NCBI RefSeq assembly: GCF_016522075.1
Contig: NZ_JAEHFW010000001.1
Location: 62,001 to 126,000, forward strand
Length of the DNA: 64,000 nucleotides
Reading direction: 5' to 3'
From: Mucilaginibacter segetis
GTDB lineage: Bacteria; Bacteroidota; Bacteroidia; Sphingobacteriales; Sphingobacteriaceae
Shown in pieces: positions 1 through 8,576 of this stretch. Every line of letters starts with the position of its first letter. Position 1 is the stretch's first letter. The position numbers and the translations under genes were made by a program. The notes under the pieces were generated by a model, which saw only the letters and a program-made list of their open reading frames with translations, did no database searches and was not told the origin of the DNA.

Positions 1-148
1 AATAGAAGATAACGTGCCTGAAACACTTGCTGCTATTTCTCTGGATATAAAAATGCCTAAGCAACGCCTGGTTTTTCATTTTCATAACGGGCACGAAAAA
101 TTTGAGTATATCCTTAATCCAACGGAGGACGACCTTGACCGAGCCTGA
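1..148 (+). CDS. C-terminal end of an unknown protein (5' truncated by window)
   Basis: An open frame enters the window from the left and ends with TGA at 146-148, giving about 48 residues. The tail is mixed hydrophilic with two acidic patches near the end (TEDDLD). It shows no signal, membrane segment or recognisable motif. It converges with the MFS gene, whose stop lies 3 bp away. Function unknown; the call rests only on the open frame and its sensible codon use. Confidence 0.5.
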   Translation, partial: IEDNVPETLAAISLDIKMPKQRLVFHFHNGHEKFEYILNPTEDDLDRA

Positions 149-151
149 GGG

Positions 152-1300
152 CTAAATTTTAGCCTTAGTGGAAATAACGGTAACGCATAACCCCATCATG
201 GCTATTAAGGTAAATGATGCACGTAAGGTTGCCGCTTCTGCAATAAATCCAATTAAAGGCGGCCCTATTAAAAACCCCATAAAGCCAATAGTTGATACTG
301 CTGCCAGCGCCACGCCCGGCGACATGGTTTTTGACCTTCCAGCTGCACTAAAAACCATAGGTACTACAGATGATACGCCTGCCCCCACCATTAAAAACCC
401 AAAAAGGGCGGTGTATAATTGCGGAAATATAACCGCTATCATTAACCCCGTGGCAGTAAGTAAACCACTTATTTGCAAAGTACGCTTTAGCCCGAAACGG
501 TGCGCAAACCAGTCGGCAATAAAGCGTCCGCCTGCCATGGTAAGCATAAAGGCGGTGTAACCAGCGCCCATCCAGGCACCTTGTGCAAGCACTACCTTTT
601 TAAAATAAATAACGCTCCAGTCGAACATGGCGCCTTCACATATCATGGAGCAAAAGGCTATAATACCGAGTTTTATGAGCGAGTTGTCCGGCATCACAAA
701 AGCAGGTCCGGCACTTGCTACTCTGTCGTTTTTAAGATAACGGGATGATACGATAATAACTATCAGAATGATGATGAGGATGAGGCTGAAATGATGAAAT
801 GGAATAATGTGGTTACCAATCATAAAAGTACCTATGCCCGCGCCTGTAAAACCGGCCATGCTCCATACCCCATGAAAAGAAGCCATAATAGGTTTTTCGT
901 AAATAGCTTCGGCTGCAACCGCCTGCGTATTTACTGCTATATTTACCGCATTACTGGAAAACCCAAATAACAGTAAACATAATATCAGCTGCAGGGTGGT
1001 TTGCGCTAAACCTAATGTTACCAGTGTACAGCTATATACTACCAGTGCGGTAAGCAGTAAGTTCCTGCTGCCTATCTTGGTAATTATCCACCCTGAAAAT
1101 GGTAACGAACACATGAGGCCAACCGGCAAGGCAAATAAAACACCGCCGAGGGCAGCATCAGTAAGGTTAAGGTTTTGCTGGATGGTTGCTATACGCGATG
1201 CCCAGCTGGCAAAGCACAGCCCCGCCATAAAAAACATAGCGGCTACGGCAATGCGGAGCATCTTTTTGGAGAAATGGTAAGGTGGTACTACAGTTTCCAA
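152..1300 (-). CDS. MFS transporter, YbjJ-like
   Basis: This is a 382-residue polytopic inner-membrane protein with about 12 hydrophobic segments, the normal size for the major facilitator superfamily. The first helix ends in FASWASRIATIQ, which resembles the YbjJ-type group, and the loop after helix 2 (GWIITKIGSRN) fits the MFS loop 2-3 signature. Substrate unknown, possibly a sugar or small metabolite exporter. The listed start is TTG at 1300, preferred because it keeps a basic cytoplasmic stretch (FSKK) before helix 1. An ATG at 1261 is the alternative and would give 369 residues. A dyad at 1314-1336 lies just upstream and may be its operator. Confidence 0.85.
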   Translation of the reverse strand: METVVPPYHFSKKMLRIAVAAMFFMAGLCFASWASRIATIQQNLNLTDAALGGVLFALPVGLMCSLPFSGWIITKIGSRNLLLTALVVYSCTLVTLGLAQTTLQLILCLLLFGFSSNAVNIAVNTQAVAAEAIYEKPIMASFHGVWSMAGFTGAGIGTFMIGNHIIPFHHFSLILIIILIVIIVSSRYLKNDRVASAGPAFVMPDNSLIKLGIIAFCSMICEGAMFDWSVIYFKKVVLAQGAWMGAGYTAFMLTMAGGRFIADWFAHRFGLKRTLQISGLLTATGLMIAVIFPQLYTALFGFLMVGAGVSSVVPMVFSAAGRSKTMSPGVALAAVSTIGFMGFLIGPPLIGFIAEAATLRASFTLIAMMGLCVTVISTKAKI

Positions 1301-1313
1301 TAGCCTTAAATTA

Positions 1314-1336
1314 CTTGGTGTAAATATTACACTAAG
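1314..1336. promoter_or_regulatory. Operator-like dyad upstream of the MFS gene
   Basis: Arms CTTGGTGTAA and TTACACTAAG flank the 3-nt centre ATA and match at 9 of 10 positions. The site lies 14 nt upstream of the TTG start of the transporter, where a repressor would block transcription. No regulator gene is adjacent, so the binding protein is unknown. Confidence 0.4.
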
Positions 1337-1383
1337 ATATGTTATAATTTTATATTTACAGCGAACATTTATTGTGCCAGCAT

Positions 1384-1836
1384 TTACTGTTGGATATCAA
1401 ATGTTCCGGTAACGTTAGATGTAGTGGTATTTGTAGTGGAATCGTAGAGGTCTGCCGTAAAAGTACCCTTTAAGGTGCCATGTGTGCTATCTGTAAGGTC
1501 GTAAGTAGTAACGGTTACGGTGCCTGTGCCAAGGGCATCGCCAATTACTAAAATGCCGATATCAAAGGTTCCTTTTGAGCTTCCGTCAAATGCGAGTCCG
1601 AAATCAGTATCATTGCCCATATATATGGATGCCGGAGTAGTTGTACCGGATGCAGCTGTCATTACAAAGGAAACATTGTGTTTAGTAGTAGTGGTGCCAT
1701 TTATGGTATAGGTTACCGTGCCGCTTCCGGCCCCTTCAGGATAAATTGGCGGATCAAGCTTACATCCTGTAATACTTACAGCTATAAAAAGAAGAAACAG
1801 AAACCCTTTTGTAAACTTGTTCATAAAAGCATTCAT
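1384..1836 (-). CDS. Predicted lipoprotein, unknown function
   Basis: This 150-residue protein has a lipoprotein signal: a hydrophobic run followed by the lipobox SITGC, then KLDPP. The mature part is rich in Thr, Gly, Ser and Asp, with alternating beta-type pattern and repeated TGTVTVTT-like stretches, suggesting a small beta-sandwich on the cell surface or in the periplasm. Translation could start at 1836 or at an in-frame ATG at 1824. It has no operon partner within 100 bp and the family was not recognised. Confidence 0.7.
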   Translation of the reverse strand: MNAFMNKFTKGFLFLLFIAVSITGCKLDPPIYPEGAGSGTVTYTINGTTTTKHNVSFVMTAASGTTTPASIYMGNDTDFGLAFDGSSKGTFDIGILVIGDALGTGTVTVTTYDLTDSTHGTLKGTFTADLYDSTTNTTTSNVTGTFDIQQ

Positions 1837-1983
1837 ATAAAAATTGAAGGTAATAAAATGCGGTTTAAAATAAGTTATTATTGGTCATAATATTAGTACT
1901 TATACGATTAAATATATAAAATGTTAGAATATATAGTATGATATTTTTTAAGACACATTTATAGGATTGGCTGTTTATAAGGA

Positions 1984-2685
1984 TCAACAGTTTCCATCCG
2001 GGCCGCAAACCTGGCCGTTAATATCATCGGTATTTGAAATGGCGGTGGGTTTCCATTCCTCAAATGCCTTTTCTAATGTTTGGCTAAATACAGGTACAGG
2101 CTGTGCGCCCGATACGGCATATTTGCCATCCATTACAAAAAATGGCACACCGCGTATGCCTAAATATTCAGCTTCGGCAATATCATGTTTAACATCATCT
2201 GCATAGGCATCCGTACTTAACACATCAATAATTTCCTGTCTGTTAAGGCCCATTTCATTACCCAGTTCCGCAAGGGTTGCCGTATCATCAATATTTTTGC
2301 CTTCGGTGAAATAGGCCCTAAAAAGTTTTTCCTCAGCTTCAACGCCCAAGCCATGTTTTTTTGCAAGATGACTAAAACGATGTGCTTTAAAACTATTAGC
2401 CACTACCGCCCGGCCAAAATGATAAGTTAAGCCAACCTCTGCAGCCATTTCGGTTACATGCGCGTTCATTTGGTGCGCGTATTCTAAAGTCCAGCCTTTT
2501 GCATCAGCCAGGTATTGGCTGATGTTTACTGATGGATCTGTTTTCATATCAGGATTAAGCTGAAAACTCTTCCACTCAATTTCAACTTTATCTTTTTGGT
2601 CAAATTGTTGCAATGCATCCTCAAAACGGCGTTTACCGATGTAGCAAAACGGGCACATCACATCAGACCATATCTCCACTTTCAT
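1984..2685 (-). CDS. DsbA family oxidoreductase, FrnE-like
   Basis: This 233-residue thioredoxin-fold protein carries the active-site motif C-P-F-C at residues 11-14, directly after the first beta strand (KVEIWSDVMCPFCYIGK). That placement is typical of the FrnE/DsbA-like (2-hydroxychromene-2-carboxylate isomerase-like) group. The cis-proline loop is seen as GIRGVPFFV. There is no signal peptide, so it should be cytoplasmic, acting as a thiol-disulfide oxidoreductase or isomerase. The C-terminus has two extra cysteines (CGPDGNC), which could bind metal or form a second redox pair. It is transcribed in the same direction as the metal-type operon to its right, 83 bp downstream, and may be co-transcribed. 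Confidence 0.88.
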   Translation of the reverse strand: MKVEIWSDVMCPFCYIGKRRFEDALQQFDQKDKVEIEWKSFQLNPDMKTDPSVNISQYLADAKGWTLEYAHQMNAHVTEMAAEVGLTYHFGRAVVANSFKAHRFSHLAKKHGLGVEAEEKLFRAYFTEGKNIDDTATLAELGNEMGLNRQEIIDVLSTDAYADDVKHDIAEAEYLGIRGVPFFVMDGKYAVSGAQPVPVFSQTLEKAFEEWKPTAISNTDDINGQVCGPDGNC

Positions 2686-2768
2686 AATGCGTATATTATT
2701 GTTGAGATAAAATTACATCAATACCCTGTTCTCGGCGTAAGCACAAAGTAAAAAAACAATTAAGCTGT

Positions 2769-2987
2769 TTATTTGGTCGAGGTTTTATCTCTTTCCACCA
2801 GCTTCATGCCGCATTTAGAACATACGCCGGGGGTATCTGATGTAATGTCCGGGTGCATGGTGCAATAATATTTACCTTTTAATTTGGCTGTCTCTGTTGC
2901 CTTTGCTTCTTTTTTTGCTGTGTTGTTACAAGCGTTAATGCTCAGGAATGATGCCGCTAAGGCAATAAGGATGATCGTTCTTTTCAT
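2769..2987 (-). CDS. Heavy-metal-binding domain lipoprotein
   Basis: This 72-residue protein has a lipoprotein signal ending in a Cys at residue 20 (SINAC), then a Lys/Ala/Glu linker. A compact domain follows, YYCTMHP...GVCSKCGMKL, at residues 40-63. Cys42, Met44, His45, Cys56, Cys59 and Met61 are likely soft-metal ligands. This is the pattern of the heavy-metal-binding (YHS-like) domain found on copper and silver efflux proteins. It starts 2 bp after the stop of the PepSY gene, so it should be translated from the same mRNA. Likely role: periplasmic copper or related metal binding, inferred from the motif and context. Confidence 0.85.
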   Translation of the reverse strand: MKRTIILIALAASFLSINACNNTAKKEAKATETAKLKGKYYCTMHPDITSDTPGVCSKCGMKLVERDKTSTK

Positions 2988-2989
2988 GA

Positions 2990-4432
2990 TTATTTATTTT
3001 TTAAAAAAGCGGCAAAGCCGAATAAAGATACTACTAATACGCCGAGCGCTGCAAGCATGCTCACTATGTCGCGTACGTTTTTGCCTGCCCATGTCATACC
3101 AAAATATTTATGTAAAAATATAAATGATAAGCCCTCGGCACGGTCGATACCGGACACTTTAGCCGCTAATTGCGATGTGGTGGTTTCTATATACCAGTTC
3201 TCGTTGCCCGGATAACTGATCTTTTGCACAGGAAGCCGTTTGTTAATAAAGCCATATTCATTATCAAACTGGCGTATTGGTGTTACTGTTAATTTTGCCT
3301 TGTGATTTTTCACGTCGGACATTTCACGATAATACTGGCTTAAATAGGTGGCATATAGTTTATCGCCATCCGTCAGTTCTTTACCGTTTATTGCATTAAT
3401 ATATAATACATCTTTTTTACTGGTGCTTATTTGGTAATAGGTAATGCCGAAGTATTTTATTAATCCGGTTTTAACGGTCAGGCTATCGGGAACAGGTAAT
3501 TCCAGGTTTGATACCGATATATCCTTACTATTAATAACCTGATTATATATCTTTTCCATTGAACCCTGGTTATGCAGTTTAACCAACAGATGAAATGCCC
3601 CGCTTACAATAAAGGTTAACATCACAAACGAAACTATGAGGCCTATTTGCCTGTGAAAACGATGCACAAATCGGGTATCTTTCCTGTTTGCAGCCCTCCT
3701 GTTTTTGGTAGCGGTTTTAAATTTCTTCCAGAATAAACCATATATGGTTATCCCGCTTAACAGCGAGAGAAACATAATGCCCACTATGCACAACAGTACG
3801 ATCAGGCGAAACTGGTCGCCTCCAATAGCTGCCAAAAAATCCCAGGTGTGGAATTGTTCAAACAACCACAAGAATGCTTTACGGGTGTTATTATTAAAAG
3901 TAGCCATCCGGCTTTGCCCGGTCTCTACATAAATATCCATCCCATCCGGCCTGTTAAACGACACCTTCCATACAGGCAACAGGTGATTTATAGGTTGATA
4001 CTGCCCGTCAAATGTTTTTTGCAGGGTAAGGCTCTTTATGGCCGATACCGAATCTTGTGTAAAATACCGGGCAAGATAAACGGCATAAGCCTGATCTCCG
4101 TTTTTAAGCAATCGGCCTGTGTTGGCCGAGTAGTATTGGAAAACACTATCGGTGCCTAAAATCTGGTAATAGCTTTGATGATCAAAATTCACTAATCCGA
4201 AATTGACGAATTGAGTGATGTGATTAGTATCTAATACCTGCTTTAAGGATAGTTGCGGTTTCATGTTTTGCTGCGAAAGCGGTTTAAATACCTCTTTGGC
4301 AATATCGGGCCTGAACCAATTGGCCATAAACGGATGTGATAATCCGCTTATGGTCCAAAAAATTACCGGCACCAGGGCGGTTAAGCCCAGCACCCGGTGC
4401 CATTTATAAAAGTTTTGTTTTGCTGTTGCCAT
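2990..4432 (-). CDS. PepSY-associated transmembrane protein
   Basis: This 480-residue inner-membrane protein has an N-terminal helix (about 14-36, starting YKWHRVLGLTALVPV). A PepSY-like periplasmic region follows, then paired central helices (about 205-230 and 265-285), a second PepSY-like region with repeated D-KLYATYLSQYY elements, and a C-terminal helix. The two halves look like an internal duplication (AYAVYLARYF versus LYATYLSQYY). Proteins of this kind are found beside TonB receptors for siderophores or metals and are thought to support reduction or release of the metal. It sits 1 bp downstream of the TonB receptor gene and 2 bp upstream of the metal-binding lipoprotein, a tight operon. 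Confidence 0.87.
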   Translation of the reverse strand: MATAKQNFYKWHRVLGLTALVPVIFWTISGLSHPFMANWFRPDIAKEVFKPLSQQNMKPQLSLKQVLDTNHITQFVNFGLVNFDHQSYYQILGTDSVFQYYSANTGRLLKNGDQAYAVYLARYFTQDSVSAIKSLTLQKTFDGQYQPINHLLPVWKVSFNRPDGMDIYVETGQSRMATFNNNTRKAFLWLFEQFHTWDFLAAIGGDQFRLIVLLCIVGIMFLSLLSGITIYGLFWKKFKTATKNRRAANRKDTRFVHRFHRQIGLIVSFVMLTFIVSGAFHLLVKLHNQGSMEKIYNQVINSKDISVSNLELPVPDSLTVKTGLIKYFGITYYQISTSKKDVLYINAINGKELTDGDKLYATYLSQYYREMSDVKNHKAKLTVTPIRQFDNEYGFINKRLPVQKISYPGNENWYIETTTSQLAAKVSGIDRAEGLSFIFLHKYFGMTWAGKNVRDIVSMLAALGVLVVSLFGFAAFLKNK

Positions 4433-4433
4433 C

Positions 4434-6782
4434 TTAATTTTTTGAAAAGGAATAACTGATACCTAAAGTATAGGTGCGCGGTGGTGCGGCATTATAGGTG
4501 TCGCCATACTGGTTGCTGGTTACTGTTGTAGCGTAAAGTTCATTGGTAAGGTTGAGCACGTTGAACCAGATGCCGGCGCCTTTTAATACTCCTTTTTTTG
4601 CTTCGTACCCTGTACGCAGGTTGTAAATATTATAGCCCGAATAAGTTTTGGTATTGGCAGGGTTAGTAAAATATTGGTTAATGTGCTGCCACTCCGCCGC
4701 TATGCGTAACCCATTGATGTAAGCAGGTTTGTAAGTGATCTCCGAGTTGGCTATCCACGTAGGTGCATTGGTCATTCTTTTACCATTATAGTCGATGGTG
4801 TAACTGGTGCCTGTGCTGTAATTGGTACGTACTTCACTGTAGTCGACATAAGTATGTTTGGCATTGGTACCGCTAAAACGTAACGTCAGCTCATTTAACG
4901 GGGCATAAGCCAATGTGTACTCAACACCACGGTGTCGTGTTGCTCCTGCATTTTGGTTTTGGGTGGTATTATCCGGCAATAACTGACTTATGATCTCATT
5001 ACGCCCTTCCAGATCATACAAGCTAACTTCCACATACATCTTTTTGTGCATGGTAGTAAACCAGCCGCCTGTTTCATAGTTGTTGAATGTGGCCTGTTTT
5101 AACGGCGTAAGTTGTCTTGAGCTGTACAGGTCTCCCGTTTCGGGCGGTTGAAAGCCCACACTGTAATTAGCATAAATTCCTCTGTTGTCGCCAAAGTTAT
5201 AGGTTAAGCCAAGTTTTGGCGCTACTATGTTAAAGTTGTTAGTTTCCCGTTGTTTGTACTTAGTACTACCCGCCGGTAAGTTATTGCTGAAATCATAATG
5301 AATACGATCATACCGCAGCCCCATCACTATACGGAGTGCGTCTGTCGGCTTAATTTCATATTGGGTGTAGGCGGCAGTATTAAATAGCTTAATTCGATAA
5401 TCATCAATGTACCGGCCGGTATTGGTAAAACCCGTGTAATAGTTCCTTTGTATGTCCTTCTGAATATCCAGATACTGTGCATAGTACGAACTCGGACTAT
5501 CATCTATATAAGCGCCTACGATCAATCGGGAGTTAAGAAAATCAAAATTGGTACGGTGCTGTGTCAGTAAACCAAAACTGTGAAAACGCTGATCGTTCAC
5601 CTGCCCGTTGGAGCTGATGTAATTGCCCGCGTTGTCCCTCACATCAGATATAAAATAGCTGGGAAGTTGCGCTGTAGAGTTATCACGGTAAAAAAGTGTT
5701 AAAAAAGTATTGCTCTTGCTATTCCAGGTATGATCAAGCCTTGTGCTTGCCCTTAACGAATTAACTTTGCGGTAAGTAAAACGCTGGTTAGAACCATAGC
5801 TGCGGTTATAAAAATGCGCACTATCCAAGCTTCCAGGTGTTTGGGTGTTCAGATAATTATAAGTGAACGCGGTAGTAAGGCGGGTGGCGGCATCAAAATC
5901 ATAAGTGGTTTTAAAGTTGCCGGAATATTTATCGAAATCGGAATAATCCTGCCAGCTGTCTTTTTGATGCGCAACATAACCACCCACATATAAGCCAAAC
6001 TTGCCGGAACTAAATCCTCCGTCCGCATCAACCCGACGGTAATGGTAATTATCTCCCTGCACCGATACATTGCCTGCATAGCCCGCCGGCGCTCCCTGTG
6101 TAATAAAGTTAATAGCGCCGCCAATAGCGTTACTGCCATATAACGACGAAGCCGGACCTTTTATCACCTCAATATCGCGTACGCCGTTCATGTTGATTTC
6201 GTAAAGCGAATTATGGTTAAATATCCCTGTAGGGCGTATAGGAAGGCCATCTTCCATATATAGATATAAGGCGTTGTAGGTAATAGGCTGGCGAATGGCC
6301 ATAGTGTGCTGCTCGTTACCTAAATTCACCATATAAACGCCTGCTACTTTATTTAATAATTGATAAAGCGCCGTTGCTTTGGTATCATTTATTTGAGCAG
6401 ATGTTATCTTGCTGATGGCTATAGGCGCGTTTTGTCGCGCTTGTGTTTCGCGGCTGGCCGATACGATAACCTGCTGCATATCTATAGTTGCCGGTTCCAT
6501 TATCACGGAGATATTGGTAAGGTTGGCGTTGGTAATAGTTGCCAAGGCAGTTTGGTAACCCATCATGGAAAAACGAAGTTTGCTTATCCCGGTTCCTTCC
6601 AGGGTGAATTTACCCTTGGAGTCTGTTGTAGTAATAGCCGTTGAATTGGCAGCATTACTCACCTTTACACCGGCCAAAGCCTCATGGGTGCGGGCATCAG
6701 TAACAATTCCCTGTATGTTTTGTGCATAGGTATGCACTGCAAAAAATAAAAATAGGATAGATATTAATATAGATGATCTCAT
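4434..6782 (-). CDS. TonB-dependent outer-membrane receptor
   Basis: This 782-residue receptor has a signal peptide ending near TYAQ, a CarboxypepD_reg-like beta-sandwich (about 22-105), a plug domain (about 110-230, with the LNKVAGVYMVN and VIKGPASSLYGSNAIGGAINF signatures) and a 22-strand barrel ending in the usual aromatic C-terminus (YSFSKN). It imports a scarce ligand across the outer membrane using TonB energy. It heads an operon with a PepSY protein and a heavy-metal-binding lipoprotein, so copper or a metal chelate is the likeliest substrate. This is inference from context; there is no SusD partner, so glycan import is unlikely. Confidence 0.93.
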   Translation of the reverse strand: MRSSILISILFLFFAVHTYAQNIQGIVTDARTHEALAGVKVSNAANSTAITTTDSKGKFTLEGTGISKLRFSMMGYQTALATITNANLTNISVIMEPATIDMQQVIVSASRETQARQNAPIAISKITSAQINDTKATALYQLLNKVAGVYMVNLGNEQHTMAIRQPITYNALYLYMEDGLPIRPTGIFNHNSLYEINMNGVRDIEVIKGPASSLYGSNAIGGAINFITQGAPAGYAGNVSVQGDNYHYRRVDADGGFSSGKFGLYVGGYVAHQKDSWQDYSDFDKYSGNFKTTYDFDAATRLTTAFTYNYLNTQTPGSLDSAHFYNRSYGSNQRFTYRKVNSLRASTRLDHTWNSKSNTFLTLFYRDNSTAQLPSYFISDVRDNAGNYISSNGQVNDQRFHSFGLLTQHRTNFDFLNSRLIVGAYIDDSPSSYYAQYLDIQKDIQRNYYTGFTNTGRYIDDYRIKLFNTAAYTQYEIKPTDALRIVMGLRYDRIHYDFSNNLPAGSTKYKQRETNNFNIVAPKLGLTYNFGDNRGIYANYSVGFQPPETGDLYSSRQLTPLKQATFNNYETGGWFTTMHKKMYVEVSLYDLEGRNEIISQLLPDNTTQNQNAGATRHRGVEYTLAYAPLNELTLRFSGTNAKHTYVDYSEVRTNYSTGTSYTIDYNGKRMTNAPTWIANSEITYKPAYINGLRIAAEWQHINQYFTNPANTKTYSGYNIYNLRTGYEAKKGVLKGAGIWFNVLNLTNELYATTVTSNQYGDTYNAAPPRTYTLGISYSFSKN

Positions 6783-6860
6783 AAAAAATTATATGATATT
6801 TTAACTGCATGGCAGCCGGAAAAGCGATACACAATTGCAGGCGCATGCAAACGATAATAA

Positions 6861-6890
6861 ACTTGCCCATGTTTAAAAACATCAGCAAGT
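6861..6890. promoter_or_regulatory. 30-bp dyad between small Cys/His gene and TonB receptor gene
   Basis: The dyad reads ACTTGC, 2 nt, ATGTTT, AA, AAACAT, 2 nt, GCAAGT: two nested perfect 6-bp arms with a 2-by-2 mismatch. It lies 79-108 nt upstream of the TonB receptor start and 28 nt beyond the stop of the upstream gene. It could be an operator for a metal regulator or a weak terminator for the upstream gene. The T-tract on the minus strand is short (GTTTATTA), which favours the operator reading slightly. Confidence 0.4.
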
Positions 6891-6917
6891 ACAGTTAAGA
6901 AAAATATAAAATGTGTT

Positions 6918-7289
6918 TTATGAGAGCCGGGGCGGCTGAAATATGGAACGTGATTGTACCGGTAGTTTTATCCGGTTATTAGGAATAGGGATAACCGCCA
7001 ATAAAGTAGTGTGGAATTTGATCTTAACAGGTACGTTACAAAACGCTTCCTGGAAAAGATTTTTTTGATTTTGCCTTTCCTGCGCATTTTTATTGTCTTC
7101 GGCTTGCTTTATCTTTTTCATAAAGTAGCATTTACCGTTACAATGCAGCCAGGGTTTATCGCGGTTTACGCATAGATTTTCGGCAATGTATTTTTTGTTC
7201 AGCTCAAAACCCGCGTAAATAAATAAACGCGAAAGATTAGCGCTAAATAGCGTGAACATTAACAAATAAGCGGTAATACGTTGCCACAT
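6918..7289 (-). CDS. Small membrane-anchored Cys/His protein, likely metal related
   Basis: From the ATG at 7289 the protein has 123 residues. It has an N-terminal hydrophobic helix (about 6-27), then Cys40 and the cluster W-L-H-C-N-G-K-C at residues 47-54 (His49, Cys50, Cys54), a charged Lys/Glu/Gln-rich stretch (57-78), Cys84 and a basic tail. Small proteins with an HCNGKC motif often precede copper- or iron-linked TonB receptor genes in Bacteroidota; this is remembered, not checked. A GTG at 7310 could extend it by 7 residues, but those bases include a -7-like TAccTTTG (minus strand, 7297-7304), so the ATG is preferred. Function unknown; probably part of the adjacent metal unit. Confidence 0.7.
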   Translation of the reverse strand: MWQRITAYLLMFTLFSANLSRLFIYAGFELNKKYIAENLCVNRDKPWLHCNGKCYFMKKIKQAEDNKNAQERQNQKNLFQEAFCNVPVKIKFHTTLLAVIPIPNNRIKLPVQSRSIFQPPRLS

Positions 7290-7349
7290 ATTGCCGCAAA
7301 GGTAATACACAAACTATTAGCTTTTTTATTAAAATTCATTTAAAAATAA

Positions 7350-7375
7350 AAACCCCGCCTTTTAAGGCAGGGTTT
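7350..7375 (-). terminator. Rho-independent terminator
   Basis: Arms at 7350-7361 and 7364-7375 pair over 12 bp with one mismatch and a 2-nt loop. On the minus strand they are followed by a T-rich run (TTTATTTTTAA). It lies 21 nt after the stop of the secreted protein gene at 7396-7755 and should end that transcript. Confidence 0.8.
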
Positions 7376-7395
7376 ACATAACTTTTAATTGGAAT

Positions 7396-7755
7396 TTAAT
7401 TTGTAGCTTTTTTTAGCGTGGTGTGTAAATGATCATCACCTACCTGTATATTCATGCTAACCGAGTCGGCGTAGCATTTTCCGCTGTGCGGTATATCCAT
7501 GCCTTGTACATTTACACTAAAGGTAAAGTCGTCACCTTTAATTTTTCCGTCCTCAATGTTCACTTCTCCTTGTGGAGACTGTGCAGTACCTGTAAGTTTT
7601 TCGCCATCTACTTTAAAGGTGTAGCTTAACGGAATAGTGTTGCCGTCAGTCATGGTTAAAGATCCTGTCCATTTACCGTTCAGGTCAGCAATGGCTGCTA
7701 AACATATCATGAAGCAGCAGGATAAAAGAGCTGTTGTGATTAATTTTCTTTTCAT
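7396..7755 (-). CDS. Secreted small beta-barrel-like protein, unknown
   Basis: This 119-residue protein has a signal peptide (about 1-22, hydrophobic with CCFMICLAA). The mature domain begins DLNGKWTGSLTMTDGN, has strongly alternating beta pattern, and resembles lipocalin-like extracellular domains common in Bacteroidota (the opening GxWxG). It is a single-gene unit with its own terminator 21 nt downstream. Exact function unknown. Confidence 0.75.
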   Translation of the reverse strand: MKRKLITTALLSCCFMICLAAIADLNGKWTGSLTMTDGNTIPLSYTFKVDGEKLTGTAQSPQGEVNIEDGKIKGDDFTFSVNVQGMDIPHSGKCYADSVSMNIQVGDDHLHTTLKKATN

Positions 7756-7910
7756 AATGGGGTTGTTTTATAATAACTAAATGTATAATTTTTTATTAAA
7801 ATATAATAATTGATATATTAATAAATAGCATGTACCCCAGTAAAACATATTTACGCTGCAAAAAAATAGCGAAACGCCGCACCAACGCCCCGCTATTTAA
7901 TGGCAAGTAA

Positions 7911-8357
7911 TCAGGTTTTCTCTATAAATTTATCTGCGGCTACTTGTATTTTTCGGCCGCTCATATCTTCCATTTCAAAAGTTAATGTCACTTTTCCATT
8001 TTTGCCTTCAATGGTAATGGTGGCATCTTTCTCATCTCCGTTGTTATTACTGAAGGTAGCTGTAATTACACTTTTTCCTTCTTTAAACGGCACTGTCCAG
8101 TTGCAGGTATTTGATTTAATAATGCCGTTCATTTCCTCGTTTTCTGTGCCGTGTGTTAGCTTAATATTAGTTTTACCATACTCTATTGAGGCAGGTTCAT
8201 CTACAGTACGCTGTATATCCCCGTCTGCATCCAGATATATCGTTTCAACGGAACTGAATAATACATTTTTGCCGCATTGTGCGTAACTTACTATACTGCC
8301 GGCTGCCAGCAATATCAGGGTAAGTATCATTTTCTTTAATTTGATCTTTGTTTTCAT
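7911..8357 (-). CDS. Secreted hypothetical protein
   Basis: This 148-residue protein has a basic N-terminus and a signal peptide ending near VSYAQC (about residue 27). The rest is beta-rich and polar, with the charged stretch NNNGDEKDATITIEGKNGKVTLTF in two short pieces. No catalytic motif is visible. It stands alone, with 155 bp to the gene on its left and a divergent GH127 gene on its right. Not recognised. Confidence 0.7.
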   Translation of the reverse strand: MKTKIKLKKMILTLILLAAGSIVSYAQCGKNVLFSSVETIYLDADGDIQRTVDEPASIEYGKTNIKLTHGTENEEMNGIIKSNTCNWTVPFKEGKSVITATFSNNNGDEKDATITIEGKNGKVTLTFEMEDMSGRKIQVAADKFIEKT

Positions 8358-8576
8358 ATAAGGTTTGTTTTATTTCAGCAAAGATATATGTTTTACATAG
8401 TAATATGCAATGCAAAGTACTATATAAAATAAAAATAAATTATAATTGTCTGATAATTAAATTATTAAAAAATACTTGAATGTAGATATTTAAGCTTACG
8501 TGGTGCATTTGCCGCCATTAAAGCTTATTTATATTATATTTTTGATAGCTTTACCTTTATCATTTCCATTTTGCTC

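Noticed and set aside
7290..7310. A leaderless promoter for the small Cys/His gene, with TAccTTTG 7 nt before the ATG.
   Set aside because: No TTTG or TTG element lies at the expected 19-nt distance. The -7-like box alone is common by chance; it was used only as a hint for start choice.
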